From positions 620,001 through 684,000 of the forward strand of contig NZ_CP088251.1 in NCBI RefSeq assembly GCF_021117405.1: a DNA stretch of 64,000 nt, read 5' to 3'. The translations under genes were made by a program, and so were the position numbers. The notes under the pieces were generated by a model, which did not search any database, was not told the origin of the DNA, and was given only the letters and a program-made list of their open reading frames with translations. This DNA comes from Frateuria edaphi. GTDB taxonomy: Bacteria > Pseudomonadota > Gammaproteobacteria > Xanthomonadales > Rhodanobacteraceae. This document shows positions 1-7,726 of the stretch, one piece after another. Positions within the stretch are counted from its first letter, which is position 1; each line of letters starts with the position of its first letter.

Positions 1-513
1 CTGCCGGGCATGGCGGCGATCGCTACCGGCGTGCTCGGTGCGCTGTGGTTCGCCCGCGGCGCGCCGGTGTCGCCGCGCACCGTCCGCCTGCTGCGTTGGA
101 GCGGTGCGCTCGGCCTACTTGGCGCCACGCTGGGCGGCCACTGGCTGTGGCCGTTGCTGCACGAGGGCGTGATGCTGCTGCTCACTGGCTCGACGCTGGC
201 GTTGCTGCTCGCCTTCCGCAGCGCGCCGCCGCCCGTACCTCGCGGCCTGCGCTGGGTGTGCAGCTGGGGCCGGCTCAGTTATGAGATCTACCTCAGCCAT
301 ATGTTCGTGGTGTTCGCGCTGATGCGGCTGTATCGCTGGAGCGGCGCCGACGCGCGTACCGGTTTCCTGTGGTATCTGCCGGCGTTCGCCGCATGCTGGA
401 TGCTGGGCGTGCTGATCGCGCGGTGCTGGTCGATGCCGTGCGAGCGCTGGCTTCGCGGCCGCTGGTTGCGTCCAGTGACTGAGCCGGTCGAGACCGTTTC
501 GCCGGCGGGGTGA
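1..513 (+). CDS. Acyltransferase family 3 membrane protein, C-terminal part
   Basis: The reading frame is open from the first base, so the 5' end lies outside the window. The visible 170 residues are hydrophobic, with about four membrane segments. They carry the pattern SYEIYLSHM near residue 95, which resembles the conserved late-helix signature of acyltransferase-3 (OafA/OpgC-like) proteins that move acyl groups onto sugars or glycans at the inner membrane. The catalytic N-terminal histidine region is not in the window, so the substrate cannot be inferred. The family call is from pattern recognition only. Confidence 0.6.
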   Translation: MPGMAAIATGVLGALWFARGAPVSPRTVRLLRWSGALGLLGATLGGHWLWPLLHEGVMLLLTGSTLALLLAFRSAPPPVPRGLRWVCSWGRLSYEIYLSHMFVVFALMRLYRWSGADARTGFLWYLPAFAACWMLGVLIARCWSMPCERWLRGRWLRPVTEPVETVSPAG

Positions 514-580
514 CTCGGTTTCCACGCAGCCGGGTGCAGGCTTGCGTCTGGCCACCCGATTGATATGCCCGAAACACCCC

Positions 581-862
581 ATGCCCAGCCTCCTCATCGA
601 CCAGGCCATTCGCGAACGACGGCCCGTGCGCTTCGTCTACCACGGCAGCCTGCGCGTCGTGGAGCCGCAGTGCCACGGCAGGGGACACCGCGGCACCGAA
701 CTGCTGCGCGGACGGCAGATCAACGGCGGCGAGCCATCCGAGCGACTGTTCGACGTGGCCGGGATCGCCGATCTGGCCTTGCTGGAAGGACACTTCGACG
801 GTCCCGGTCCGCACTACAGGCGCGACGACTCGGCGATGGCCGAGGTCTTCTGCCAATTGTGA
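581..862 (+). CDS. Small WYL-like domain protein
   Basis: A 93-residue protein starting MPSLLIDQAIRERRPVRF. The order AI-x-RRPVRF-x-Y-x-G then RVVEP-x-CHGRG resembles the core of a WYL (Sm-like) domain, which binds ligands or nucleic acid in many regulators. No HTH is attached, so this is a stand-alone domain. The ATG at 581 is chosen over a TTG at 542 because the homology-like part begins there; neither has a strong ribosome binding site. Its role is unknown. Confidence 0.55.
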   Translation: MPSLLIDQAIRERRPVRFVYHGSLRVVEPQCHGRGHRGTELLRGRQINGGEPSERLFDVAGIADLALLEGHFDGPGPHYRRDDSAMAEVFCQL

Positions 863-942
863 AAGGACCAGGCCCGCCGCGCCGACTCCGACTCGACACC
901 CTCACGCGCAGACTGGAGGACCCGCTTGCCCAAGGAGCCGCC

Positions 943-1548
943 ATGCTCTCCGCCTTCGGCCTCAACTGCACGCTCAAGCGCGACAACCAGCCGTCCTCGA
1001 CCCAGAAGCTGCTCGATCAGGTGCTGCGCGCACTCGACGGCTACGGCGTAAGCACCGCCTACGAGCGCGCGGTCGACCACGACATCAAGCCAGGCGTGAA
1101 AACCGACGAAGGCCCGGGCGATGCATGGCCATCGATCCGCAAGCGCATCGACGAGGCGAACATCTTCGTCCTCGCCACTCCGATCTGGATGGGCCAGCCC
1201 TCCAGTATCGCCAAGCGCGTGCTGGAACGGCTCGATGCCGTATTCGGCGAAATCGACGAGCACGGCATCTACCCCACTTTCGGCAAGGTCGCCATCGTCA
1301 GCGTCGTCGGCAACGAGGACGGCGCCCACCACGTCACCGCCGAGCTCTACCAGGCATTGGCCGACGTCGGCTTCACCATCCCGGGCGGCAGCTCGACCTA
1401 TTGGGTAGGCGAGGCCATGCACAAGAAGAACTACATCGACCTCGACCAGACACCCAAGGCGCTGGCCGGGGCGATCCAGACGCAGGCGTGCAACGCGGCG
1501 CACCTGGCGGCGTTGTTGCGGGACAAACCGTATCCGCCCACGCGGTAG
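943..1548 (+). CDS. NAD(P)H-dependent FMN reductase / flavodoxin-like protein
   Basis: A 201-residue flavodoxin-fold protein. The N-terminal stretch FGLNCTLKRDNQPSSTQKLL looks like the phosphate-binding loop of the NADPH-dependent FMN reductase family, and ATPIWMGQPSS near residue 85 matches the flavin ring-binding loop with the usual TPIYWG-like pattern. The later VSVVGNEDGAHH resembles the second flavin contact loop. The start at 943 is set by AAGGAG six bases upstream; the frame is open further upstream but that part overlaps the WYL-like gene. It is expected to be a cytosolic reductase; the electron acceptor is unknown. Confidence 0.75.
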   Translation: MLSAFGLNCTLKRDNQPSSTQKLLDQVLRALDGYGVSTAYERAVDHDIKPGVKTDEGPGDAWPSIRKRIDEANIFVLATPIWMGQPSSIAKRVLERLDAVFGEIDEHGIYPTFGKVAIVSVVGNEDGAHHVTAELYQALADVGFTIPGGSSTYWVGEAMHKKNYIDLDQTPKALAGAIQTQACNAAHLAALLRDKPYPPTR

Positions 1549-1788
1549 GGCAGCGGGTGGATGACTGCAATCCGGCTATCCAGCTTTCGGCATACCGGGA
1601 CCCAAGAGCTCGCAGCGGCGTAAGGCAGCACTTCCCGCGACACAGCCCGCGGCGTGCGTGCCGTCGGGACGCTTAAGCGGTGTCAGGCACCGGCATGGGC
1701 TTGGGCGAATCGTCAGGCGGCAAGCGGGGCGTCTGGCGCAAGAACGACAGCGCCATCAGGAGAGCAACGACGTTGATGCCTACAACCT

Positions 1789-2154
1789 TCAGGGCTTATC
1801 GAACGACAGCTCGAACGATGTGTAGAAAGGCGTAGGCCAGCGACCCGCAAGCCCGGCACCGGCCAGTTCCGATTGCACGCACTTTGCCAGCGCTGTCGTC
1901 CCCTGGAGCCAGCTTGCTTCGGTCGAGCCGTCAGCGTTCAACGACAAGACCACCGTGAACTTCGAAACGTCCGCATCCGGGCGGGCGCAAGCGGTCATCG
2001 CCGCCTCCAGTGCCTTGCCCTGCGCCCCAAGCAGCCGGGAACTCATCGCGCGATCCAGGGACGCTTCGTTTTTATCCGCAAGCGCCTTGGCCTGATCAAA
2101 GCCAAGCTGCGGCGTCGCTGCCGACATGGCAAAAAAAACGAACATTGCAATCAT
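1789..2154 (-). CDS. Small secreted protein of unknown function
   Basis: A 121-residue protein starting MIAMFVFFAMSAATPQ, a short hydrophobic stretch that could be a signal peptide, preceded by a clear GGAGAAGG ribosome binding site. The rest is hydrophilic with two cysteines (in MTACARP and LAKCVQS) that could pair in the periplasm. The C-terminal half (FTVVLSLNADGST, PFYTSFELSFDKP) vaguely resembles TonB C-terminal-like domains, where a polar strand is followed by a terminal strand. The gene lies in a lower-GC patch with other small genes. No family is confidently recognised. Confidence 0.6.
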   Translation of the reverse strand: MIAMFVFFAMSAATPQLGFDQAKALADKNEASLDRAMSSRLLGAQGKALEAAMTACARPDADVSKFTVVLSLNADGSTEASWLQGTTALAKCVQSELAGAGLAGRWPTPFYTSFELSFDKP

Positions 2155-2216
2155 TCGACCTTCTCCCCAATCAGATCCAGGCGTCGTCGCGAAGCGGCGT
2201 CGGCCCAGACGAATCC

Positions 2217-2519
2217 TCAGCGACGGGCAGCATGGACCTCGCGCGCGCGGCGTGCGTGGCGCAGGAATTTCAAGCCACCAATCGCGACGGCGATGCCCAG
2301 GGCCAGCGACAGCATAGTGGCGATCCAGTACGACGACTCCGGAACGCAGTGCAAGACGCCCGGGCCGTGCCGCCCCCGCATGAGGCGAATGCAACCGGTG
2401 TCGAGCGCGTTTGCGCCAATCATCAAGCCAGCTGCCGCGATCAACAGCAAGACCCCGCCAACAACCCGCGCGGTGAGTGGATCGGTAAACGGCTTCGGTG
2501 GGCGGGGTGCAGGATTCAA
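2217..2519 (-). CDS. Small two-helix membrane protein of unknown function
   Basis: A 100-residue protein with two clear membrane segments (VVGGVLLLIAAAGLMIGANA around residues 19-38 and SSYWIATMLSLALGIAVAIG around 62-81). The loop between them holds two cysteines (DTGCIRLM and VLHCVPES) and probably lies in the periplasm, with a basic C-terminus in the cytosol. It lies upstream of the small secreted protein on the same strand with a 62-base gap, so the two may be cotranscribed. No family was recognised. Composition is less GC-rich than the surrounding genes. Confidence 0.55.
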   Translation of the reverse strand: MNPAPRPPKPFTDPLTARVVGGVLLLIAAAGLMIGANALDTGCIRLMRGRHGPGVLHCVPESSYWIATMLSLALGIAVAIGGLKFLRHARRAREVHAARR

Positions 2520-2699
2520 AGGAAATGCCTCAGAGGCATGGCGAAGTCGTGCAATGGGTCGAGCGATCTGTCGGGTGTCCAGCTCCTTACCTTGCAGGTT
2601 GCGCTTAAGGCTCTTGTCGAAGAAAAGGAGACCTTTCCTGCGTACTCACAATTGAGCGCCTAGCACTTGAGCGTGGACGAACTGTTGCGCGGTTACCGT

Positions 2700-3026
2700 T
2701 TATTTCGCGAGCTCGCCCGATACGTATTCCGATATTTCACGGGTGTTCCTGACGAATTCTGCCTCGAGATCGATACCGCATTTGTTAGCCAAGACGATAA
2801 TTGACCAAAGGCAGTCCGACAATTCATGGCCGAGTTTCGCCCGATGATCTTCGATCGTGCGGACCCCCACATGGGCCTGAATTAACTTTGCAAGATCGCC
2901 GACATCTCCCATGAAGCCGAGCGCGACCTCTTGGGTGGTCCAGACGCGCCCCCAGCGCTTGACCTCGAGCTGTTCATAGAGTTCGTTGAGACGCAGCGCT
3001 GCTTGTTCGAGATTGCTGAAGTGCAT
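2700..3026 (-). CDS. MazG-like nucleotide pyrophosphohydrolase
   Basis: A 108-residue all-alpha protein. The order of acidic motifs (QEVALGFMGDVGDLAKLI near residues 32-49, then HELSDCLWSIIVLANKCGID near 67-86) is that of single-domain MazG/MazG-like enzymes, which bind Mg through ExxE/ExxD pairs and hydrolyse nucleoside triphosphates to monophosphates. The first pair is not canonical (GDVGD instead of EExxE). The gene starts 9 bases after an attC-like site, exactly where an integron cassette gene would begin, and GC is close to 50%, well below the neighbourhood. Transfer as a gene cassette is likely. Confidence 0.7.
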   Translation of the reverse strand: MHFSNLEQAALRLNELYEQLEVKRWGRVWTTQEVALGFMGDVGDLAKLIQAHVGVRTIEDHRAKLGHELSDCLWSIIVLANKCGIDLEAEFVRNTREISEYVSGELAK

Positions 3027-3034
3027 TTCATGCT

Positions 3035-3091
3035 GCCTAACTGTGGAGTTGAACGGTGGCGTAGTCGTCCGCCTCGAATGAGATGTTAGGC
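3035..3091 (-). mobile_element. attC-like integron recombination site
   Basis: The 57-base element has outer core boxes GCCTAAC and GTTAGGC that are perfectly complementary and match the consensus RYYYAAC...GTTRRRY. Between them, inner boxes TTCGAGGCGGACG and CGCCACCGTTCAA (minus-strand reading) pair imperfectly around a short ACTA loop, leaving unpaired bases as in folded attC hairpins. The stop codon of the upstream minus-strand frame lies inside the first core box, typical of cassettes. No integrase gene or second attC was found nearby, so this is an orphan site. Confidence 0.7.
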
Positions 3092-3316
3092 GTGGGCGCC
3101 AAGAGCGTTGTTGTAGATGGCAACAGCCGACCACGCCAAGACGAGTACGAGAATGCCAACGAGCGAAATTTGATTGGCGTGACGTTGCGCGTCTAGGCCT
3201 CGCGGATACTGCGCCAGCGTAAGAAGAAGCAGTGACGCGCGACCAAGACGGAACAGCGCGACCGACCAAATGATGTGGTACGCGATGAACTTGATGGCCG
3301 CAACAACGCGCCGGGG
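3086..3316 (-). pseudogene. 3' part of a small membrane protein gene, probably a truncated cassette
   Basis: A frame open for about 77 codons ends with TAA inside the attC-like site. It encodes two hydrophobic helices (FIAYHIIWSVALFRLG and ISLVGILVLVLAWSAVAIYN) separated by a polar loop, so it looks like real membrane-protein sequence. No ATG, GTG or TTG is present before the frame closes inside the end of the neighbouring oxidoreductase gene, so the 5' end appears lost. It could be the surviving part of the cassette that owns the attC site. The family was not recognised. Confidence 0.45.
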
Positions 3317-3317
3317 C

Positions 3318-5570
3318 TCAGAGCAACCGCAGGAGTTCCTTCATCAACGGCAGGCGGCGTACGCGGACGGCGGTGGCGCGGAAGACGGCGTTGGCGAGGG
3401 CGGGGGCGGCGGTGGGCATGGCCAGGAAGCTGGCGCCGGTGGGGGCGCGGTCGTTGGGGACGAGGATGACTTCCACGTCGTTCGGCAGCTGCGCCATGCT
3501 GGCCAGTGGGTAATCCTTGAAGTTCTGCTGCTGGACCTGGCCGTTCTTGAAGGTGATGGCCGGATTGAGCGCGTTGGACAAGGCGTCGAGAGTCGCGCCG
3601 GCGATCTGGCCTTGCAGGCCCAGCGGATTGATCACGCGGCCGACGTCAGCGGCGCACACCGCGCGCACGATCTCGAGCTTCTCGCCTTGCATCGCCACTT
3701 CGATGGCATGGGCGACGTAGGCCCCATCGACGTGCCAGCAGGCCAGACCCATGCCGTTGACGTTGTGCAGCCAGTTCTTCCAGTCGATGCGGTCGGTGAC
3801 CAGCTTGAGCACGTTGAGCAGGCGGCCGACGTCGAGCATGCCGCCGCCGGCCAGCGGCATCTGGCGCGCATCGCCGAGGAGGCGCAGGCGGGTATCCAGC
3901 GGGTCTTCGCGCAGGGTGTGGGCGATCTCGTCGATGAAGCTCTCGACCGCGAAGGCATTGGTGACGTGCGGCTCGCCGCGGAACGGGCCGCGCGGCATCG
4001 CCGAGGCGAGGCTGTACCAGTCGTTGCGGTAGGCGGGCACCAGGCCGGCGGGCAGCTGGTCGGCGGCGACCTCGGACGTCCACAGCCGGTCGGCGGCGAC
4101 GCCGCGGCCGGCGAGCGCGGACGCGCTGGCCATGCGCTGGTCCCAGGCGATGAGCTTGCGCTTGCGGCCGATGATCGCCTTGATCTTGTGCACGGTGCCG
4201 GAGCGGTAGTAGTCGTGCGTCAGGCCCTGCTCGCGGGTCCACATCAGGCGGACGGGCTTGTCGACGGCCTTGGCGAGCATCACCGCCTCGGCGACGTAGT
4301 CGTGGTCGAGCCGGCGGCCGTAGCCGCCGCCCACGCGCGGAACCTCGATGGCGATCCTGTCCGGCGCCAGGCCGGTGAGGCGCTGCACTACGGACCAAGC
4401 CTGTTTCGGCGACTGGGTGGGCACGACCAGCGTGGCCTGGTCCTTGTCCAGGCGCACCAGGCAGTTCATCGGTTCGGGCGTGGCGTGGGCCAGCCAGGGT
4501 TGCATGTAGGTGGCCTCGACGCGACGCGCGGCCTTGCGGCTGGCGGCCTTGAGGTCGCCCTCGTCGCGCAGGCGGGTAGTGGGTGCGCTGTCGGTGTCGA
4601 GCAGGGCGAGGGCCTGTGTTTCGAGCTTGCCGCTATCCTGCTCGGCGCTGTGGGCGCCGGGCTTCCATTCGATCTTGAGTTCGGCCAGGCCACGCAGCGC
4701 CGCCCAGGTGTTCTCGGCCAGCACGGCGACGGCCGGGGCGATCGCGGTTTCGCCGGGCAGCACGCCGGCCTCGGGGTTGATCGGCATCACCTTGACCACG
4801 CCCTTGATCGCCAGCGCCGGGGCGGTCTCGATGCTGGCCAGGCTGCCGTCGGGCCAGGGGCACTGCGCGAGCACGGCGACCAGTGCGTCGGCGTAATGCG
4901 TGTCGAGCGCGTAGCGGGTTTGGCCCGTGACGATGCGCCGTGCGTCGACGTCGCCGGCGGGCTGGCCGACCAGCGTGTAACGTTGCGGCGGTTTCAGCGG
5001 AAGCGGTGCGTTGGGCGGATCGATCTTGCTGGCCGCCTCGACCAGGGCGCCGTAGGGGAAGCGCCGACCGTCCGGCGTGACCACCATCCCGGCTTCGCAG
5101 CGCAGCCGGTCGGCGGCGATGCCCAGGCGTCGCGCGGCGGCCTGGGTAATTAGCCAGCGCGCCAGCGCGCCAGCCTGGCGCAGGTCGGCCCATGCGGCGG
5201 GAATCGAGTCCCCGGTGCCGCTGCGCTGGTGACCGTACGTCCACACCGGCTTGCCGTCCTTTGCCTCGACGCCCAGGCCCAGCGGCACCACGGTGACGCG
5301 GGTCCAGTCGGCATCCAGCTCCTCGGCGAGGATGCGTGGCAGCGCGGTGGCGGTGCCGGTGCCGGTGTCCGGGTCGCGCGCGCCGATCAGTACGTTGCCG
5401 TCGCGATCGATGCGCACGTAGGCGCCGAGCTGGCCGAAGTCGTCGCCGAGCATGGCGGGCGGGACCGGCACCTCGGCCTTGGCGTATCCCACGCCAACGA
5501 CCAGCGCCCCGGCGGTGCCGGCGATCACCTTGAGAAAGCGACGGCGCGAAACCTGCAGGGTGCCGCTCAT
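3318..5570 (-). CDS. Isoquinoline 1-oxidoreductase-like molybdopterin subunit (xanthine dehydrogenase family), active-site Glu replaced
   Basis: A 750-residue protein beginning with a twin-arginine signal (VSRRRFLKVIAGTAGALVVG), so a folded periplasmic molybdoenzyme. GGGYGRRLDHDYVAEAV and RGPFRGEPHVTNAFAVESF match the cofactor-binding segments of the IorB / aldehyde dehydrogenase large subunit family, and the length is usual. Where the family has GVGEPGTPP with the catalytic glutamate, this protein reads GASFLAMPT, putting Phe715 at the Glu position. The start is fixed by the ATGA overlap with the iron-sulfur subunit gene. Either the enzyme has changed chemistry or it is catalytically dead. 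The substrate is unknown. Confidence 0.85.
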   Translation of the reverse strand: MSGTLQVSRRRFLKVIAGTAGALVVGVGYAKAEVPVPPAMLGDDFGQLGAYVRIDRDGNVLIGARDPDTGTGTATALPRILAEELDADWTRVTVVPLGLGVEAKDGKPVWTYGHQRSGTGDSIPAAWADLRQAGALARWLITQAAARRLGIAADRLRCEAGMVVTPDGRRFPYGALVEAASKIDPPNAPLPLKPPQRYTLVGQPAGDVDARRIVTGQTRYALDTHYADALVAVLAQCPWPDGSLASIETAPALAIKGVVKVMPINPEAGVLPGETAIAPAVAVLAENTWAALRGLAELKIEWKPGAHSAEQDSGKLETQALALLDTDSAPTTRLRDEGDLKAASRKAARRVEATYMQPWLAHATPEPMNCLVRLDKDQATLVVPTQSPKQAWSVVQRLTGLAPDRIAIEVPRVGGGYGRRLDHDYVAEAVMLAKAVDKPVRLMWTREQGLTHDYYRSGTVHKIKAIIGRKRKLIAWDQRMASASALAGRGVAADRLWTSEVAADQLPAGLVPAYRNDWYSLASAMPRGPFRGEPHVTNAFAVESFIDEIAHTLREDPLDTRLRLLGDARQMPLAGGGMLDVGRLLNVLKLVTDRIDWKNWLHNVNGMGLACWHVDGAYVAHAIEVAMQGEKLEIVRAVCAADVGRVINPLGLQGQIAGATLDALSNALNPAITFKNGQVQQQNFKDYPLASMAQLPNDVEVILVPNDRAPTGASFLAMPTAAPALANAVFRATAVRVRRLPLMKELLRLL

Positions 5571-6094
5571 GCCTTCGCTCCGGCGGCGCGCTTGATCGCG
5601 CGGCGCACACGCGTCTGCACACCGCAGCGGCAGCGGTTGGGCAGCTTGTCGATGTCCTCGTCGGAGGGTTTGGGCTTGCGCGTAAGCAGGTCGATGCCGG
5701 CGATCAACCAGCCGGGCGTGCAGTAGCCGCAGCCGATCGCGTCCTCGTCGATGAAGGCCTGCTGGAGCGGGTGCAGGCTGCCATCGGGGTGCGCCAGGCC
5801 CTCGACGGTGGTGACGCGGGCGCCGGCGAGCTTGGCCATCGGCCGCTTGGTCGCCGAGACCGCCTTGCCGTTGACCAGTACCAGGTCGTAGCCGTCCTCG
5901 CCGTGCGCATCGCCGAGTTTGGTGCCGGTCAGGCGCAAGACGTCGCGCAGGTACCAAAGCAGCGGCATCAGCGGATCGCCGGTGTGCCGGAAGCGCTCGC
6001 CGTTGACGATCAGGTCGATGCCCTCGCGCACCGGTTCCGGCGTGATGTCGCCGGTGGTGGCGGGCGGCAGGCCCTGGGCTTGCGCTTGCTGCAT
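5567..6094 (-). CDS. (2Fe-2S) subunit partner of the molybdoenzyme, first cluster motif lost
   Basis: A 175-residue IorA-like protein. In the family an N-terminal plant-type ferredoxin fold binds one 2Fe-2S cluster and a C-terminal helical domain binds another. The second is intact (Cys122 and Cys125 in GCGYCTPG, Cys155 and Cys157 in NRCRCG). In the first, where the family reads about GCGxxxCGACTV, this protein has GDAHGEDGYDLVLVNG, with no cysteine in residues 1-121. The frame is otherwise well preserved. It overlaps the large subunit gene by four bases, so the two are translationally coupled. Electron transfer to the usual acceptor would have to be altered. Confidence 0.85.
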   Translation of the reverse strand: MQQAQAQGLPPATTGDITPEPVREGIDLIVNGERFRHTGDPLMPLLWYLRDVLRLTGTKLGDAHGEDGYDLVLVNGKAVSATKRPMAKLAGARVTTVEGLAHPDGSLHPLQQAFIDEDAIGCGYCTPGWLIAGIDLLTRKPKPSDEDIDKLPNRCRCGVQTRVRRAIKRAAGAKA

Positions 6095-6240
6095 CGGAGG
6101 ATCTCCACGCGAGGGTCGCCTATTGTGGCATCGCGCGGGTGATGAGGCAGCCGGGGGAGGGTGAGGCGTTCAGGCGCCGCCGGGTGCGGCATTCGCGCCT
6201 GCAGGGCCGCTTTGGCGAAGCAGGAACCGGCCACGGGGGC

Positions 6241-7560
6241 CTACGGACGAGCCTTGCGGCGCCACACGTAATACACCGGCACGCCGGCCAGCATGATCAG
6301 CACGCCGATGCCGGCGTTGCGGGGGTTGTCGCGCATGGTCGCGATCACCACCGCACCGATCGCGGCGACGAACAGCAGCGGCAACAGCGGGTAGCCGGGG
6401 ACACGGAAAGGCACTTCGCCCCGGTCATGGCGGCGGTACCAGAACAATGTCGCCACGCCGACCGCGCAGGCCAGCCAGTCGCCGAAGGTGGCGTAGTCCA
6501 GCAGGGCGCCGTAGCTGCCCGACAGCGCCAGCACGATCGCCCAGGCCGAAAGCGCGGCCAGCGCGACGTTGGGCGTGCGATGGCGCGGATGCAGCCGGGC
6601 CACGGCGCCGAAGAACAGCCCGTCCGCTCCCATCACCTGCAGCACGCGCGCGCCGGCGACCAGCGTGATGTTGCAGAAGCCCAGCGTGGAGATGGCGATG
6701 CCCACCGCCATCAGCCGCGCGCCGATGGGACCGAACATGCGGTCCATCACCTGCGCGGCCGGCGCGGTGCTGGCGGCAAGTCCCGCGTGCCCGAGCACGG
6801 CGAGATAGGCGAGGTTGACCAGCGCGTAGGCGCCGATCACCACCAGCATGCCGATCAGCAGCGCGCGCGGCAGGTTGCGCTGTGGCGCGTCGATCTCGCC
6901 GGCGAGGTTGTTGAGGTAGGTGAAGCCCGAGTAGGCGAACAGCACCGGCAGCGCCGCGCCCATGAACCCCACGCCGCCGCGCGCCGGATCGACCGCCAGC
7001 GCGGCCGGTGCGTGCGCCCCCGCCAGGTACAGCCCGCACGCCACCAGCACTGCAACGGCCAGCAGCTTGAGCAGCGCGAACAGGTTCTGCACCTGCGCGC
7101 CCAGCTTGAGCCCGAACAGGTTGACCAGCGCCACGAACACCAGCGCGCCCACGGTCAGCGGCAGCGCGGCCGACGACGGCAGGGCGAAGGCCGCGACCGT
7201 GTAGCTGGCGAAGATGGTGGCGACCGCCGCCGTCGAGCCGGAGTAGATCACCAGCAGCATGGTCCAGCCGAACAGGAATCCCGCGAGCGGCCCGAATGCT
7301 TCGCGCAGGTAGACATAGGTGCCGCCCGCCTGTGGCCGGCGCGCGCCGAGCTCGGCGTAGCACAGCGCGCCCACCATCGTGAGCAGCCCCGCGCCGATCC
7401 ACGCCAGCAGCAGCGCCAGGCCCGATTCGGTGCGCTGCGCGGCGATGCCCGGGTTGAGGAAGATGCCACCGCCGATGATGCCGCCGACCACGACGAGGGC
7501 GGCATCCCAGGGGCCCAGGCTGCGCTGGTAGCCTTGCGGTGCGTGGTTGCCTGTATCCAT
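6241..7560 (-). CDS. APC-family amino acid permease
   Basis: A 439-residue protein with about twelve membrane segments. The N-terminal GGIIGGGIFLNPG is the glycine-rich substrate-binding loop of the amino acid-polyamine-organocation superfamily, and CYAELGARRPQAGGTYVYL matches the conserved segment after helix 2. It should import or exchange amino acids across the inner membrane; specificity cannot be read. ATG at 7560 follows AGGGG by seven bases. The gene is alone, about 150 bases downstream of the molybdoenzyme pair promoter side and not obviously in an operon. Confidence 0.88.
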   Translation of the reverse strand: MDTGNHAPQGYQRSLGPWDAALVVVGGIIGGGIFLNPGIAAQRTESGLALLLAWIGAGLLTMVGALCYAELGARRPQAGGTYVYLREAFGPLAGFLFGWTMLLVIYSGSTAAVATIFASYTVAAFALPSSAALPLTVGALVFVALVNLFGLKLGAQVQNLFALLKLLAVAVLVACGLYLAGAHAPAALAVDPARGGVGFMGAALPVLFAYSGFTYLNNLAGEIDAPQRNLPRALLIGMLVVIGAYALVNLAYLAVLGHAGLAASTAPAAQVMDRMFGPIGARLMAVGIAISTLGFCNITLVAGARVLQVMGADGLFFGAVARLHPRHRTPNVALAALSAWAIVLALSGSYGALLDYATFGDWLACAVGVATLFWYRRHDRGEVPFRVPGYPLLPLLFVAAIGAVVIATMRDNPRNAGIGVLIMLAGVPVYYVWRRKARP

Positions 7561-7726
7561 GCGATTCCCCTGGGAGAGCGGGGAGCATCGCCGGTGCGGT
7601 ATACCCCGGGCAAGCGCTGGACCGCGAAAGACCTCGGAGGATGCATCAGCCCACATCGCGACGGGCGGTGGGCTGAGGCTCACCTGGGGTAGTTCCGGCT
7701 GCGACGATGGCACCGGCCGCGCGGGA

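Noticed and set aside
5567-6094. A frameshifted pseudogene of the iron-sulfur subunit
   Set aside because: The frame is intact end to end and the flanking conserved segments align; only the cluster motif differs.
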